Positions 26,908 through 36,252 of a stretch of 64,000 bases of DNA are shown here, piece after piece. Positions within the stretch are counted from its first letter, which is position 1, and every line of letters starts with the position of its first letter. The translations under genes and the position numbers were made by a program. The notes below the pieces were generated by a model. That model saw only the letters and a program-made list of their open reading frames with translations, did no database searches and had not been told where the DNA came from. Source of the stretch: an uncultured Pelagibacteraceae bacterium (GTDB lineage Bacteria > Pseudomonadota > Alphaproteobacteria > Pelagibacterales > Pelagibacteraceae); NCBI GenBank assembly GCA_902612235.1, contig CACMCJ010000001.1:62001-126000 (forward strand), in the 5' to 3' direction.

Positions 26908-28064
26908 TGCTGAGCTTTAATGAATTAAAATTAGCCAAAGAACTTATAAAATTTCCAAGTGTCACTCCGAAAGATGCGGGGGCTATAAAATTTTTAAGTA
27001 AAAAATTAAGATTATTAGGTTTCAAATGCAAGATTTTAGAATTCAAAGATAAAAACAGCAAACCAATTAAAAATTTATATGCTAGGTTGGGAAAGAAACA
27101 ACCAAATCTTTGTTATGCCGGCCACACAGATGTAGTGCCTCCAGGTAATATTAATGATTGGACTAAAGATCCCTTTAAACCGATTATAAAAAATAATCAT
27201 CTTATAGGCAGGGGTGCAAATGATATGAAAAGCTCAATTGCCTGCTTTATCTCAGCAGTTAGTCAATTTTTAAAGACTAATACAAATTTTAATGGCTCAA
27301 TAAGTTTTTTAATAACTGGTGATGAAGAAGGTTACGCTATAAATGGAACAAAAAAAGTCGTTAATTATCTTCAAAAAAGAAAAGAAAAAATAAACTTTTG
27401 TATAGTTGGAGAACCAACAAATCCAAATAAATTAGGTGAAATGATAAAAATCGGAAGGAGAGGAAGCCTAACAGGTAAAATTGATATATTTGGTGTACAA
27501 GGACATGTAGCTTATCCCCACCTATTGAATAACCCCATAAATACTCTAATTAGCCTTTGTAAAAAACTAAAAGATAAAAGATTAGATAAAGGAAATAAAA
27601 ATTTTCAACCTTCTAACCTTGAATTTACACGTATTTTTGTAGATAACAAAGCACATAACGTAATACCAGCAAAAGCTAGTGCTCAATTTAACATTAGGTA
27701 CAACAATATACATACTGCTAAATCTCTGAAAAAAACAATTAATAGCATTACTAGAAATTTATGCAAAAAGAAAAATTGTAGGTTTGCTATAAAATATATT
27801 GCTAATGGAGATGCATTTATAACTAAACCGGAAAAAACTATTTTTATGGCTAAAAAAATTATAAAAAAAATAACAAAAATTAATCCAAAATTCTCCACAA
27901 CAGGAGGCACCTCAGATGCAAGATTTATAAAAAAGATTTCCCCATGTCTTGAGTTTGGTCTTGTAAATAAAACTATGCATAAAGTAGATGAGTGCGTTTC
28001 AATATCAGATCTAAAAAAACTTACGAATATTTATAAAAATATTTTGATAGAATATTTTAAGTGA
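26907..28064 (+). CDS. dapE: Succinyl-diaminopimelate desuccinylase
   Basis: DapE removes succinate from N-succinyl-LL-DAP. This M20 metallopeptidase shows the metal-binding YAGHTDVVPPGN (residues about 71-82), GRGANDMKSSIA and TGDEEGYAINGT with the catalytic Glu, then CIVGEPTNP. Length 385 is standard. It is tightly coupled to dapD, and its TGA stop overlaps the GTG start of the SET-domain gene. Together with LysC it indicates the succinylase branch of diaminopimelate synthesis. Confidence 0.96.
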   Translation: MLSFNELKLAKELIKFPSVTPKDAGAIKFLSKKLRLLGFKCKILEFKDKNSKPIKNLYARLGKKQPNLCYAGHTDVVPPGNINDWTKDPFKPIIKNNHLIGRGANDMKSSIACFISAVSQFLKTNTNFNGSISFLITGDEEGYAINGTKKVVNYLQKRKEKINFCIVGEPTNPNKLGEMIKIGRRGSLTGKIDIFGVQGHVAYPHLLNNPINTLISLCKKLKDKRLDKGNKNFQPSNLEFTRIFVDNKAHNVIPAKASAQFNIRYNNIHTAKSLKKTINSITRNLCKKKNCRFAIKYIANGDAFITKPEKTIFMAKKIIKKITKINPKFSTTGGTSDARFIKKISPCLEFGLVNKTMHKVDECVSISDLKKLTNIYKNILIEYFK

Positions 28065-28528
28065 AACTTTATAAAATTAAAAAATCAAATATTGATAAAA
28101 ATGGTTTATATGCCAATTATGATATTAAGGTTGGTACAAAAATAATTGAGTATAAGGGAAAGATTATTACAAGAAAAAAGGCTGAGGAAGATCCAAAATT
28201 CGATAATGACAAAGCAATATATCTTTTTAATTTAAACAAAAAATATGACTTGGATGGGGATTTTAAATACAATACTGCTAGGTTAATAAATCATTCTTGT
28301 AATCCTAATTGTGAGGTAGATGGAACAGGATTAAAGTTATGGATATACGCAATTAGAGATATAAAAAAAGGAGAAGAATTATCTTATGATTATGGGTTTA
28401 GTTTTGATGAAAACTTTAAAAATTACCCTTGCAGATGTGGAGCTAAGAATTGCGTTGGATATATTGTAAGATCTGAGTCAAGATGGAGAATTAGAAAATC
28501 AAAAGATTATAAATCACATAATAAATGA
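28061..28528 (+). CDS. SET domain-containing protein (putative lysine methyltransferase)
   Basis: A single SET domain of 155 residues. The start KIKKSNIDKNGLYANYDIKVGTKIIEYKG, then TARLINHSCNPNCEV and IKKGEELSYDYGF, are the SET motifs, and a C-terminal CRCGAKNCVGYI supplies three Cys resembling the post-SET zinc site. SET enzymes use SAM to methylate lysine. Start is GTG, overlapping the dapE TGA. The four-base overlap with the next gene (a glycosyltransferase) shows it sits within one operon. The target, perhaps a ribosomal or chromatin-like protein, is unknown. Confidence 0.85.
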   Translation: MKLYKIKKSNIDKNGLYANYDIKVGTKIIEYKGKIITRKKAEEDPKFDNDKAIYLFNLNKKYDLDGDFKYNTARLINHSCNPNCEVDGTGLKLWIYAIRDIKKGEELSYDYGFSFDENFKNYPCRCGAKNCVGYIVRSESRWRIRKSKDYKSHNK

Positions 28529-29673
28529 AAAAAATTTTATTTATTTCCAATAGAAATCCTTTTGCAGAAAGATTTTCTGGAGATGTTATAAGAGCTAAAA
28601 AATTTGTTAAATATTTAAGTAGAAACAATTATGTAAAAGTAATAAGTCCGAATAATGATAACACTACTATAAAAGAGAGCAAATTTAATTATGAGGGATT
28701 TGAAAGTTCAAATTTTTTCTCCAAATTTGTAAGAATCTTATTGTCTCTTTTTAACTTTAAACCAATGCAATTAGGTTTTTTTTACAATTCAAAAATAGAT
28801 AAATTTGTAAAAGATAATTTCGAAAATTATGATTATATTTTTTTTCAATCATTTAGATCTGCACAATATTTACCAGAAAAATTTATAGGAATTACAATAT
28901 TGGATTTGGCGGACTTAATGTCAAAAAACTATAAACAAACAAGTAATAATTTAATTTTTTTAAATCCATTAAAATTTATTTATTTTTTAGAAAGTAAACT
29001 TTTAAAAAGTTATGAAAAATTTTGTTTAAATAATTTTGAAAAAATTTTGTTACACTCAGAAAAAGAAATTAAAACAGTTGATCAAAATCTGAAAAAAAAA
29101 ATATATCAATATTCTTTTGGTGTTGATCGAATTAAAAATAAGTATAAATATAGTTTTAAAAATAACAAAATAATTTTTATTGGAAACATTAAATATCTGC
29201 CTAATAAAAAGGCATGTTACGACTTTGCAAATAAGATTCTTCCTAAATTAATTCAAAAACATTCCGATTTAGAGTTTCATATTATCGGAGAGATATCAAA
29301 AATTGACACATACATATTAAAAAAGTTTAAAGGTGTAAAAGTTATTGGTAAAGTTAACAACTTAGAACCTTATTTAAACAAAGTTATTTGTGGAATAGCT
29401 AATTTGAAAATTTCCTCAGGTATACAAACAAAAATACTTACTTATATGTCTTATGGAATTCCAACTATTTGTAGTCAGCAAGTTTACGAAAATTTTGATG
29501 CTTTGAAAAAAAGTAAAATAAATTATTACAAGAATGATAATGATTTTATTAAGTTGATAATAAAATTAAAGAAAAATAAAAACTTTGGTCAATCTTCATC
29601 AAAATTAGCTTTAAAAAATATAAGAAATTTTAAATGGGAAAAAATTCTGCCATTTTTAAACAAAGTTTTTTAA
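28525..29673 (+). CDS. Glycosyltransferase, GT4-like
   Basis: A 382-residue two-Rossmann glycosyltransferase. It opens ILFISNRNPFAERFSGDVIRA and has the donor-domain pattern KIIFIGNIKYLPNKKACYDF, then FHIIGEISK and PYLNKVICGIANLKISSGIQTKIL, followed by MSYGIPTIC. It is likely to add a sugar to a surface glycan or lipid. It overlaps the SET gene by 4 bases and ends 5 bases before the convergent truA stop. Sugar and acceptor are unknown. Confidence 0.8.
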   Translation: MKKILFISNRNPFAERFSGDVIRAKKFVKYLSRNNYVKVISPNNDNTTIKESKFNYEGFESSNFFSKFVRILLSLFNFKPMQLGFFYNSKIDKFVKDNFENYDYIFFQSFRSAQYLPEKFIGITILDLADLMSKNYKQTSNNLIFLNPLKFIYFLESKLLKSYEKFCLNNFEKILLHSEKEIKTVDQNLKKKIYQYSFGVDRIKNKYKYSFKNNKIIFIGNIKYLPNKKACYDFANKILPKLIQKHSDLEFHIIGEISKIDTYILKKFKGVKVIGKVNNLEPYLNKVICGIANLKISSGIQTKILTYMSYGIPTICSQQVYENFDALKKSKINYYKNDNDFIKLIIKLKKNKNFGQSSSKLALKNIRNFKWEKILPFLNKVF

Positions 29674-29678
29674 GATTA

Positions 29679-30419
29679 TTAGTACAAAACTTTAGTTAAA
29701 AATAGACCATGTGGAGGAGCCGGAGGAGCACACATTTTTCTTTGATTAGACCTAAAAACTTTTTTAAAATGTGAAATTGTCCACTTCCCTTCTCCTAGAT
29801 ATTTTAAACTACCTACCATCGACCTTACTTGCTGCTGTAGAAAAGATTTGGATTTAAAAGTTATTATTATTTTTTTTTTATTCTTACTGATTGTAATTTT
29901 TTTTAGAGTTTTTATTGGTGAATTTGCCTGACATGATGAAGCTCTAAAAGTTGAAAAATTATGAGTCCCCTCTAATAATTTTGCTCCTTTTTTCATCAAA
30001 CTAATGTCTAGTTTTTTTTTAACATGCCATACTTTTCCTTTTTCGATTACGATTGATGGTTCCCTATTAATTATAAAATACTGATATGTTCTCTCAGTTG
30101 CGTTATGTCTAGCATGAAATTTGTTCGATTTTTTTCTTATATTAACTACAGAGACACCATTTTTACTTATAAAAAAATTTAATGAACTTAGAAAAATTTT
30201 TTTATCTTTAATTTTCTGTTTAGTTTTAAAATGTGCTGACTGACCACTTGCATGCACTCCTGCATCGGTTCGACCAGAGCCTACTATTTTAACTTTATCT
30301 TTTAGTATTTTTTTTAGGCCTTTTTCTAAAACCTCTTGTGCTGATAGTCCATTTTTTTGAATTTGCCACCCAACTAAATTTGTTCCTATATACTCAACTA
30401 TAATTTGGTAGGTAAACAT
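29679..30419 (-). CDS. truA: tRNA pseudouridine synthase A
   Basis: TruA makes pseudouridines 38-40 in the tRNA anticodon arm. Motifs: IEYIGTNLVGWQIQKN near the start and GSGRTDAGVHASGQSAHF with the catalytic Asp (RTDAGV). Length 246 is normal. Its ATG is directly adjacent (1-base overlap) to the fmt stop on the minus strand, so def-fmt-truA is an operon in translation. It converges with the glycosyltransferase gene. Confidence 0.96.
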   Translation of the reverse strand: MFTYQIIVEYIGTNLVGWQIQKNGLSAQEVLEKGLKKILKDKVKIVGSGRTDAGVHASGQSAHFKTKQKIKDKKIFLSSLNFFISKNGVSVVNIRKKSNKFHARHNATERTYQYFIINREPSIVIEKGKVWHVKKKLDISLMKKGAKLLEGTHNFSTFRASSCQANSPIKTLKKITISKNKKKIIITFKSKSFLQQQVRSMVGSLKYLGEGKWTISHFKKVFRSNQRKMCAPPAPPHGLFLTKVLY

Positions 30420-31339
30420 TAGGAAATAATTTCGCCCTGATTAATTTTTTTACCAAGTAAAAATCGATCAACTGGTTGTCTGTTTTTTCCTTCTTTTTGA
30501 ATTTCTAAAATTTTGATTGAATTTTCCTTGCATGAAATAGTCAAATGATTATCAATTACTCTCCCAGGTTCTCCAGCTGAATTTACTAACTCTGCTTTCC
30601 AAACTTTGTATCTTTCTTTTTTATATAAAAACCAAGCACCTGGATTAGGATTTAATCCATTTATTTGAGCGATAATCTTTTTTGCACTAACATCCCAATG
30701 AATTTGACCCTCATTTTTTTCAATTTTTTTTGCGTACGTTGCTTGTGCGTGGTTTTGTTCTTTAAAAACTGCTTTCCCTTTCTCTATTTGGATTATTGAA
30801 TTGAGAACAGATTTTGCTCCTAATTTAGAAAGAACTTTAGACAAAGTAAGTGAGTCTATGTTTTCATTTATTTTAATTTTATCTTGATGCATTACAGGAC
30901 CAGCATCAAGCTCTTCTACTATTTTCATTATGCTTATTCCAGTTTCTTTATCTAGATTCATGATAGATCTTTGTATCGGTGCTGCACCTCTCCATTTTGG
31001 TAATAAGGAAGCATGTAAATTAATGAAACCATTTTTTGCTAAATTAAAATACTTTTTTGGTATTATTTTTCCATATGCTACTACCACAACAATATCTGGA
31101 TTTAATTTTTTAAAAAAATCAAATTCATCATCACTATTTAAATCATTTGGAGTTCTTAATCTTAAAGAATTTTTTTTCGAAAATACTTCTACTGCAGAAG
31201 GACTCATTTTTTTACCACGATTAGCTTTATTTGCTGGTTGTGTAAATACTGCTGAAACTTCGTGATCAGACTCCATAAGTATTTCCAGTGTAGGTATAGA
31301 AAACTCAGGAGTTCCCATAAAAACTATTTTTTGTGACAT
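30419..31339 (-). CDS. fmt: Methionyl-tRNA formyltransferase
   Basis: Fmt formylates initiator Met-tRNA using 10-formyl-THF. The N-terminal catalytic domain shows INLHASLLPKWRGAAPIQ and ELDAGPVMHQDKI (Asn-His-Asp triad), and the C-terminal domain has the tRNA-binding region IIAQINGLNPNPGAW. It is 306 residues, the usual size. Order def-fmt-truA on the minus strand is conserved in many bacteria. Its 10-formyl-THF donor links it to the C1 pool fed by fhs. Confidence 0.97.
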   Translation of the reverse strand: MSQKIVFMGTPEFSIPTLEILMESDHEVSAVFTQPANKANRGKKMSPSAVEVFSKKNSLRLRTPNDLNSDDEFDFFKKLNPDIVVVVAYGKIIPKKYFNLAKNGFINLHASLLPKWRGAAPIQRSIMNLDKETGISIMKIVEELDAGPVMHQDKIKINENIDSLTLSKVLSKLGAKSVLNSIIQIEKGKAVFKEQNHAQATYAKKIEKNEGQIHWDVSAKKIIAQINGLNPNPGAWFLYKKERYKVWKAELVNSAGEPGRVIDNHLTISCKENSIKILEIQKEGKNRQPVDRFLLGKKINQGEIIS

Positions 31340-31343
31340 TTAT

Positions 31344-31865
31344 TTAGACTATTACTCTTTCGATTTCTTTTTTGTGCTTAACAAGTTTTTTAATTATCAT
31401 ATCTTTTTTAAGTTTCGACAAATAATCAATAAATAGAATTCCATTTAAATGATCTACTTCATGCTGAATACAGGTTGCTAATAATCCTTCTGCTTTCATC
31501 TCCTTTTGAATTCCTTGGTAATCTACATATTTTAAAACACATTCTGCTGGTCTCTCTATTTCAGCAAATTGACCGGGTAAAGAAAGACATCCCTCCTCGT
31601 ATATGGAAGTTTTATTTGAAGTATGTATTATTTCTGGATTTATTAAAAATAGTGGTTCTTTTTTTTCTTGATCTTTTGAAACATCTATTACTACTAATCT
31701 TTTAAGAATCCCGACTTGAATAGCTGCTAAACCTATTCCAGGTGCGTTGTACATTGTTTCAAGCATATCTTTCATTAATTTTCTGGTTTGATCATCTACT
31801 TTTTCTAGTGGATCGCACTTTTTTCTTAAAACAGGATCGGGTTCTATAATTATTTTTCTTAACAT
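31344..31865 (-). CDS. def: Peptide deformylase
   Basis: Def removes the formyl group from nascent proteins. The three metal-site motifs are PGIGLAAIQVG (motif I), EEGCLSLPG (motif II) and QHEVDHLNG (motif III, HExxH). 173 residues is the type-I length. Upstream is the 577-aa exported protein gene (20-base gap) and downstream fmt (4-base gap). No unusual features. Confidence 0.97.
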   Translation of the reverse strand: MLRKIIIEPDPVLRKKCDPLEKVDDQTRKLMKDMLETMYNAPGIGLAAIQVGILKRLVVIDVSKDQEKKEPLFLINPEIIHTSNKTSIYEEGCLSLPGQFAEIERPAECVLKYVDYQGIQKEMKAEGLLATCIQHEVDHLNGILFIDYLSKLKKDMIIKKLVKHKKEIERVIV

Positions 31866-31885
31866 ACCTGTAAAGTATATTGTAA

Positions 31886-33619
31886 TTAAGTTCTTTGTGG
31901 AAGAGCAGAAATTAGAATTTCATTTCTGATTTTTTTAAGATTGTTTTGATTTAATAAATGTACAATAAAATAAATAGTTTCTGGATCTAACTCGTGTGCT
32001 TCATCCTCACCAATAATTTCAACTAATTTAAGTATCAAAAAAGCTGACTCATTACTTGTTCCTAGCTCTAATAAATTAATAGGAACATCATAATTTTCCG
32101 AAATCTTTTTATAATTAAATTCTTTTGGTATTTCAATTCCATCTTGAGCTAGAGACTCAACCAATGCTAAATCTTTTGCAGAGAAAAAATATTTTTTGTT
32201 TTTTCTTATTTTTTTATAAATTTTAATAAAATCTTTTTGAGCTTTTTTTTGATCTATTTCCTCATTAAAATACTTAATTATTTTAGATTTATGTAAAATT
32301 TTATCATTATACTTTATTTTTCCAAGTCTTAAGTTTTCAACACTTATTATATTTTTTTCTACTAACTCAGCATAAGATTTATTTACTTTATCTAAATCAA
32401 TCTCTTCAAGTCTGTCACTTAAAAATTGTGTGTAAATATTTGAGAGATTATCTTTTTGAAATAAATCTTTTAAAATAAACAATAAATCAATTTTATTTTC
32501 TTCATTATCAGAAAGTAGAAATTTTTGATAAATTAAAGCTCTTGCGTCAATGTTATCATAAGTTTGATAAGTATCTGCAGCCTTAATCAAACTATTTAAA
32601 TCAAAACTAATTTTTGAGTAAATATCAAATATTTTTTGCTTATCAAATTGATTTGTATTAGCAGCATTTTCTAAACTCTTTAATTTTTCTTTATCTCTAT
32701 CATCATCCAGTATAATTAAATTTGCTGCATTTAAATATTCCCATATTATTTTTTTTGTTTTTTTTGTTGGCTCATACTTAAAATCTTTTATTGTTACACT
32801 TGACAAATAAAAATTCAGTAAATTAGCTTCATTAATTTTGTTTGTAGTTTTGCTAGTTACTCCGAGAAGAAAATCAATTTTGTCATCAAAAAATTTATCT
32901 GAATTTGACTGTTCTCTAAGTATATCAAGTTGAAGTTGAGCTTCATTTTTCTTATTATTAAAAATTAAGCAATAAATTTTATATTTTTCTAAATAAGGGT
33001 CCTTTATATTTTTATCAAGAAAATTAATTTTTTCACAACCATCTTTTATATTTGCTTTTGCAATGTTTACATCAACTAAATATTGAATAAGTTTTTTTTT
33101 ATTGTGAAAAGAACTATTTTGTTTTAAAAAAGTTTCTATTAAATCTATTCTCTTATTTTCAATTAACCAATTTATTTTCAAACTTAAAAATTCTTTATCG
33201 TCCATTCCACTAGGTGGGTAAGCAAAAGAGAAAATAGTATTTTCAAATATTTTGTTAGCAGTATTTGAAAGTTGAATTTTGTTTATTCTTTTAAAACTGG
33301 CTCTAACTTTTTCTGCATCAGTTTCTGACCACATATTTAAACTAAAACCATTTTCTGCAGGATCATAGATTCCAAATATTTTCGTTTTATTAGAACTTGA
33401 TAAAACTTCGTTCTCAATCTGGATATCGTTTTTTTTTAATGATTGAAAAATATTTTCATTTTTTTCATCATTTGAATTTTGGTTTTCACTTGATCTTTGC
33501 TCTGTTTTTTTTTTTATCTCTTTGTTCCAAATATCTATTTGATCTTCAGCGTATAAAAAGTGGAATGAAGAAAAAAAAATTAATAAGCTTATGAATTTAT
33601 TTAAGCTGTTTAATTTCAT
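31886..33619 (-). CDS. Exported hypothetical protein (577 aa, alpha-helical)
   Basis: Signal peptide is clear: SLNKFISLLIFFSSFHFLYA before a likely cleavage at AED. The mature part is Lys/Asn/Asp-rich and mostly helical, with no motif I recognise; the repeated short helical stretches look TPR- or solenoid-like. It is likely periplasmic. A 60-aa single-pass membrane gene overlaps its start by 23 bases, indicating a coupled pair. The gene precedes def on the minus strand. It may be a lineage-specific SAR11 protein; no function can be claimed. Confidence 0.75.
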   Translation of the reverse strand: MKLNSLNKFISLLIFFSSFHFLYAEDQIDIWNKEIKKKTEQRSSENQNSNDEKNENIFQSLKKNDIQIENEVLSSSNKTKIFGIYDPAENGFSLNMWSETDAEKVRASFKRINKIQLSNTANKIFENTIFSFAYPPSGMDDKEFLSLKINWLIENKRIDLIETFLKQNSSFHNKKKLIQYLVDVNIAKANIKDGCEKINFLDKNIKDPYLEKYKIYCLIFNNKKNEAQLQLDILREQSNSDKFFDDKIDFLLGVTSKTTNKINEANLLNFYLSSVTIKDFKYEPTKKTKKIIWEYLNAANLIILDDDRDKEKLKSLENAANTNQFDKQKIFDIYSKISFDLNSLIKAADTYQTYDNIDARALIYQKFLLSDNEENKIDLLFILKDLFQKDNLSNIYTQFLSDRLEEIDLDKVNKSYAELVEKNIISVENLRLGKIKYNDKILHKSKIIKYFNEEIDQKKAQKDFIKIYKKIRKNKKYFFSAKDLALVESLAQDGIEIPKEFNYKKISENYDVPINLLELGTSNESAFLILKLVEIIGEDEAHELDPETIYFIVHLLNQNNLKKIRNEILISALPQRT

Positions 33620-33779
33620 TGGTTATATCAATTTTGTAATTTTCTTCTGGGCTAGGAAAATTAACTTTTTCGATTAAAAAAATAGCAACAATAAACAAGA
33701 TTAATGCTAAACTAATTTTTACTATAATCCTTCCTAAGGAACTACTTATACTTTTCTTTCGATTGTATTTAAGTTGCAT
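33597..33779 (-). CDS. Small single-pass membrane protein (60 aa)
   Basis: One hydrophobic segment IIVKISLALILFIVAIFLI with a basic N-terminus (KYNRKKS) and a short charged tail, consistent with a type II membrane anchor. It overlaps the start of the exported 577-aa gene by 23 bases and diverges from aroK by 73 bases. The overlap in a different reading frame could make it a shadow, but its clean anchor-plus-tail layout and its position make a real gene more likely. Confidence 0.6.
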   Translation of the reverse strand: MQLKYNRKKSISSSLGRIIVKISLALILFIVAIFLIEKVNFPSPEENYKIDITNEIKQLK

Positions 33780-33852
33780 AGTAAAAAAATATATTTAAAC
33801 TCAAAAAATAAGACATATTTGTGATAAATCAAATTTAAAATTGGTAAAATAA

Positions 33853-34368
33853 TTGAAAAAAAACCTTGTATTAACTGGAATGATGGGCGTAGGTAAAACT
33901 ACAATAGGAAAAAAGCTCGCTGACAAGCTTAAAGCCAAATTTGTAGATATTGATAGGATAATTGAATTACAAGAAAAAAGCACAATTAGATCAATATTTG
34001 AAAATAAAGGTGAAGAATATTTCAGAAAAATAGAAAAAAAAATTTCTCTTACAGAGCTTAAAAAAAATAATTTAGTGATAGCTTTAGGTGGAGGTGCATT
34101 TATAAACCTATCAATTAGAAAGGAAGTTAAAAGTTCTTGTGTGAGTTTCTGGTTAGATCTAGACCCAAAATTTCTCATAAGAAGATTAAAAAATGTCAAA
34201 AAAAGGCCACTACTAGATCCAAAAAATTTGGGACAATCTATTAATAAAATTTACTCAGAAAGAAAGAAAATCTATAGTGAGTCTGATTTTAGAATAAAAT
34301 GCAGTTCTATGGAAAAATATGAAATTATAGATAAAATTAAAAAATTATATGAAAACACAAACAATTAA
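33853..34368 (+). CDS. aroK: Shikimate kinase
   Basis: AroK phosphorylates shikimate at the 3-OH. The P-loop is GMMGVGKTTIGKKLA (residues 8-22), then FVDIDRIIE and GGGAFIN (substrate site), and RRLKNVKKRPLL, the Arg lid. Start is TTG, since no ATG precedes the P-loop in frame. 171 residues is standard. It overlaps aroB by 20 bases, so the pair is coupled for aromatic amino-acid synthesis. Confidence 0.95.
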   Translation: MKKNLVLTGMMGVGKTTIGKKLADKLKAKFVDIDRIIELQEKSTIRSIFENKGEEYFRKIEKKISLTELKKNNLVIALGGGAFINLSIRKEVKSSCVSFWLDLDPKFLIRRLKNVKKRPLLDPKNLGQSINKIYSERKKIYSESDFRIKCSSMEKYEIIDKIKKLYENTNN

Positions 34369-35461
34369 ATTTAAAGACCGCAATAATAATTACTCGATTG
34401 TAATTGGAAATAATATTCTCAAAGTTTTACCACAAAAAATTAAACAAGTTTGTCCGAAATCAAAGAAAATTGCAGTTTTTTTTGATGCTGGTGTACCTGT
34501 AAAATTTAGAAAAAGTATAGCAAAACATTTAAAGAAATATCAATTATCATTTTTCAATTTTAAAGGGACTGAAAAAGAAAAATCTTTAAAATCAGTAAAT
34601 TTGCTACTTAATAAATTGTTTTCCAAAAATTTTAATAGATCAGACTTGGTTTTAAGTGTGGGTGGTGGAATTACTGGTGACTTAGTTGGCTTCGTTTCAA
34701 GCATTTATAAAAGAGGAGTTAATTTTATTAATGTGCCAACTACTTTACTTTCTCAAGTAGATGCGGCGGTTGGTGGTAAAACTGGAGTAAATTCAAGTTT
34801 TGGAAAAAATATGGTTGGTTCTTTTTTTCAGCCAAAACTTGTTGTTGTTGATACTGATTTTCTTAAAAGTTTGAAAAAAAAAGAAATGATTTGTGGTTAT
34901 GCTGAAATATTAAAACATGCAATTATCAAAGATAAGAGTTTTTTTAATTGGTTAAAAAAAAATACAAAATATATTTTTTTAAAACAATCAAAACAATTAA
35001 TTTTTGCAATTAAGAAAAGTTGTAAAATAAAGTTATTTTTTGTCAATAAAGATGTGCATGAAAGAGATTTGAGAATGAATCTTAATTTTGGACATACTTT
35101 TGCACATGCTATAGAGGTAAAAAATAATTACTCCAAAAAAATTACACATGGAGAAGCAGTTTTGGCAGGAATGGTTCTTGCTACAAAACTGTCAATATCT
35201 AAAAAAATTTGTAATAAAAAAGATTTAAAAGAAATAATGCAAATTTATAAAACAAATAATCTTAGTTATACTTTTAAAAAATATGAGAATTACAAAGAAA
35301 TTTTAAAATTAATACCATTTTTGAAAAATGATAAAAAAAATAACGATGAAAAAATTAATTTTATTTTATTAAAAAAAATAGGAAAAACTGGTAAACCAAA
35401 TAAATATAAAATTTCTATAAATGAGCTCAGAAAACAAGTGAAAGAGCTTACTCAATACTAA
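34349..35461 (+). CDS. aroB: 3-dehydroquinate synthase
   Basis: AroB cyclises DAHP to 3-dehydroquinate using NAD and a divalent metal. Motifs: SVGGGITGDLVGFVSSIYKRG, NVPTTLLSQVDAAVGGKTGVN, and LNFGHTFAHAIE with metal-ligand His. Length 370 is usual. aroK-aroB is a conserved pair. The 3' end overlaps the convergent BolA gene by 14 bases. Confidence 0.97.
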   Translation: MKTQTIKFKDRNNNYSIVIGNNILKVLPQKIKQVCPKSKKIAVFFDAGVPVKFRKSIAKHLKKYQLSFFNFKGTEKEKSLKSVNLLLNKLFSKNFNRSDLVLSVGGGITGDLVGFVSSIYKRGVNFINVPTTLLSQVDAAVGGKTGVNSSFGKNMVGSFFQPKLVVVDTDFLKSLKKKEMICGYAEILKHAIIKDKSFFNWLKKNTKYIFLKQSKQLIFAIKKSCKIKLFFVNKDVHERDLRMNLNFGHTFAHAIEVKNNYSKKITHGEAVLAGMVLATKLSISKKICNKKDLKEIMQIYKTNNLSYTFKKYENYKEILKLIPFLKNDKKNNDEKINFILLKKIGKTGKPNKYKISINELRKQVKELTQY

Positions 35462-35702
35462 TCTCTAATGCATGAATTCTGCTTTTTAATTCATCTTTCA
35501 AAACTTTCATAATTTTTTTTTGAGCATCTAATCTTGGAAGAGATTTTAAATATGAAGATTTTATTTTTAAATGTAAATGGTATTTATCTTCAGAAAAAAA
35601 TTTGTGCCCTTTGTGTTTATGTGAATTATTTATAATTTCAATGTGCTCAAACTTAATTTTTTCCTCTAATTTTTTTTCTATATAATTAAAATAATTTTCC
35701 AT
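35448..35702 (-). CDS. BolA family protein
   Basis: A compact 84-residue BolA-like domain, with EIINNSHKHKGHKFFSEDKYHLHLKI containing the His-rich stretch characteristic of the family, and LDAQKKIMKVLKDEL near the end. BolA proteins pair with monothiol glutaredoxins in iron-sulfur or iron sensing. Convergent with aroB (14-base overlap) and divergent from the J-domain gene over 34 bases. Alphaproteobacterial genomes often carry bolA beside the J-domain/cobS/cobT genes. Confidence 0.88.
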   Translation of the reverse strand: MENYFNYIEKKLEEKIKFEHIEIINNSHKHKGHKFFSEDKYHLHLKIKSSYLKSLPRLDAQKKIMKVLKDELKSRIHALEISIE

Positions 35703-35736
35703 TTTTTAAAATTTAATATATAGGAATATATTAATT

Positions 35737-36252
35737 ATGAAAATAATCTGTGATTGGGAAAACTGTAATAAAACTGGTTCTTATAAAGCACCAGTAGAAA
35801 AAGATAACAGCAGAAAGTATAAACTGCTCTGTTTAGAACATATTAAAATTTTCAATAAAAATTGGAACTACTTTGAAAATATGAACGATCAAGAGATTGA
35901 GTTTTTCATAAAATCAGATTTAACATGGCATAAATCTACAAAAAATTTTGGTTCTTCTGAAAATTTTTTTAATATACTTTGGAATAATGCTTTAGATGAT
36001 AAATTAAATATTTTTAAAAGCTCAAACTTTAAAGACTTTAAAAAATCAAAGCTTTCTCAAACAGATAAGGACGCACTAGAAGTGATGGAGTTAAATGAGC
36101 AAGTAAAATGGGAAGAAATACATAAAAAATTTAAAATACTTGTTAAAAAATACCATCCTGATAAAAATCAAGGAAATAAAAAATTTGAAGATAAACTTAA
36201 GAAAATAACACTAGCATATAGTCAATTAAAAAAAACGATGGGAAAAAAATGA
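35737..36252 (+). CDS. J-domain protein
   Basis: 171 residues with an N-terminal Cys-containing module ([19 protein letters not shown], then LCLEHIK) and a C-terminal J domain, [28 protein letters not shown], with the HPD motif. It should stimulate Hsp70 ATPase. Placed directly upstream of cobS (overlap 4 bases), which implies work with the CobS/CobT AAA+ complex, either as chaperone or assembly helper. Confidence 0.85.
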   Translation: MKIICDWENCNKTGSYKAPVEKDNSRKYKLLCLEHIKIFNKNWNYFENMNDQEIEFFIKSDLTWHKSTKNFGSSENFFNILWNNALDDKLNIFKSSNFKDFKKSKLSQTDKDALEVMELNEQVKWEEIHKKFKILVKKYHPDKNQGNKKFEDKLKKITLAYSQLKKTMGKK

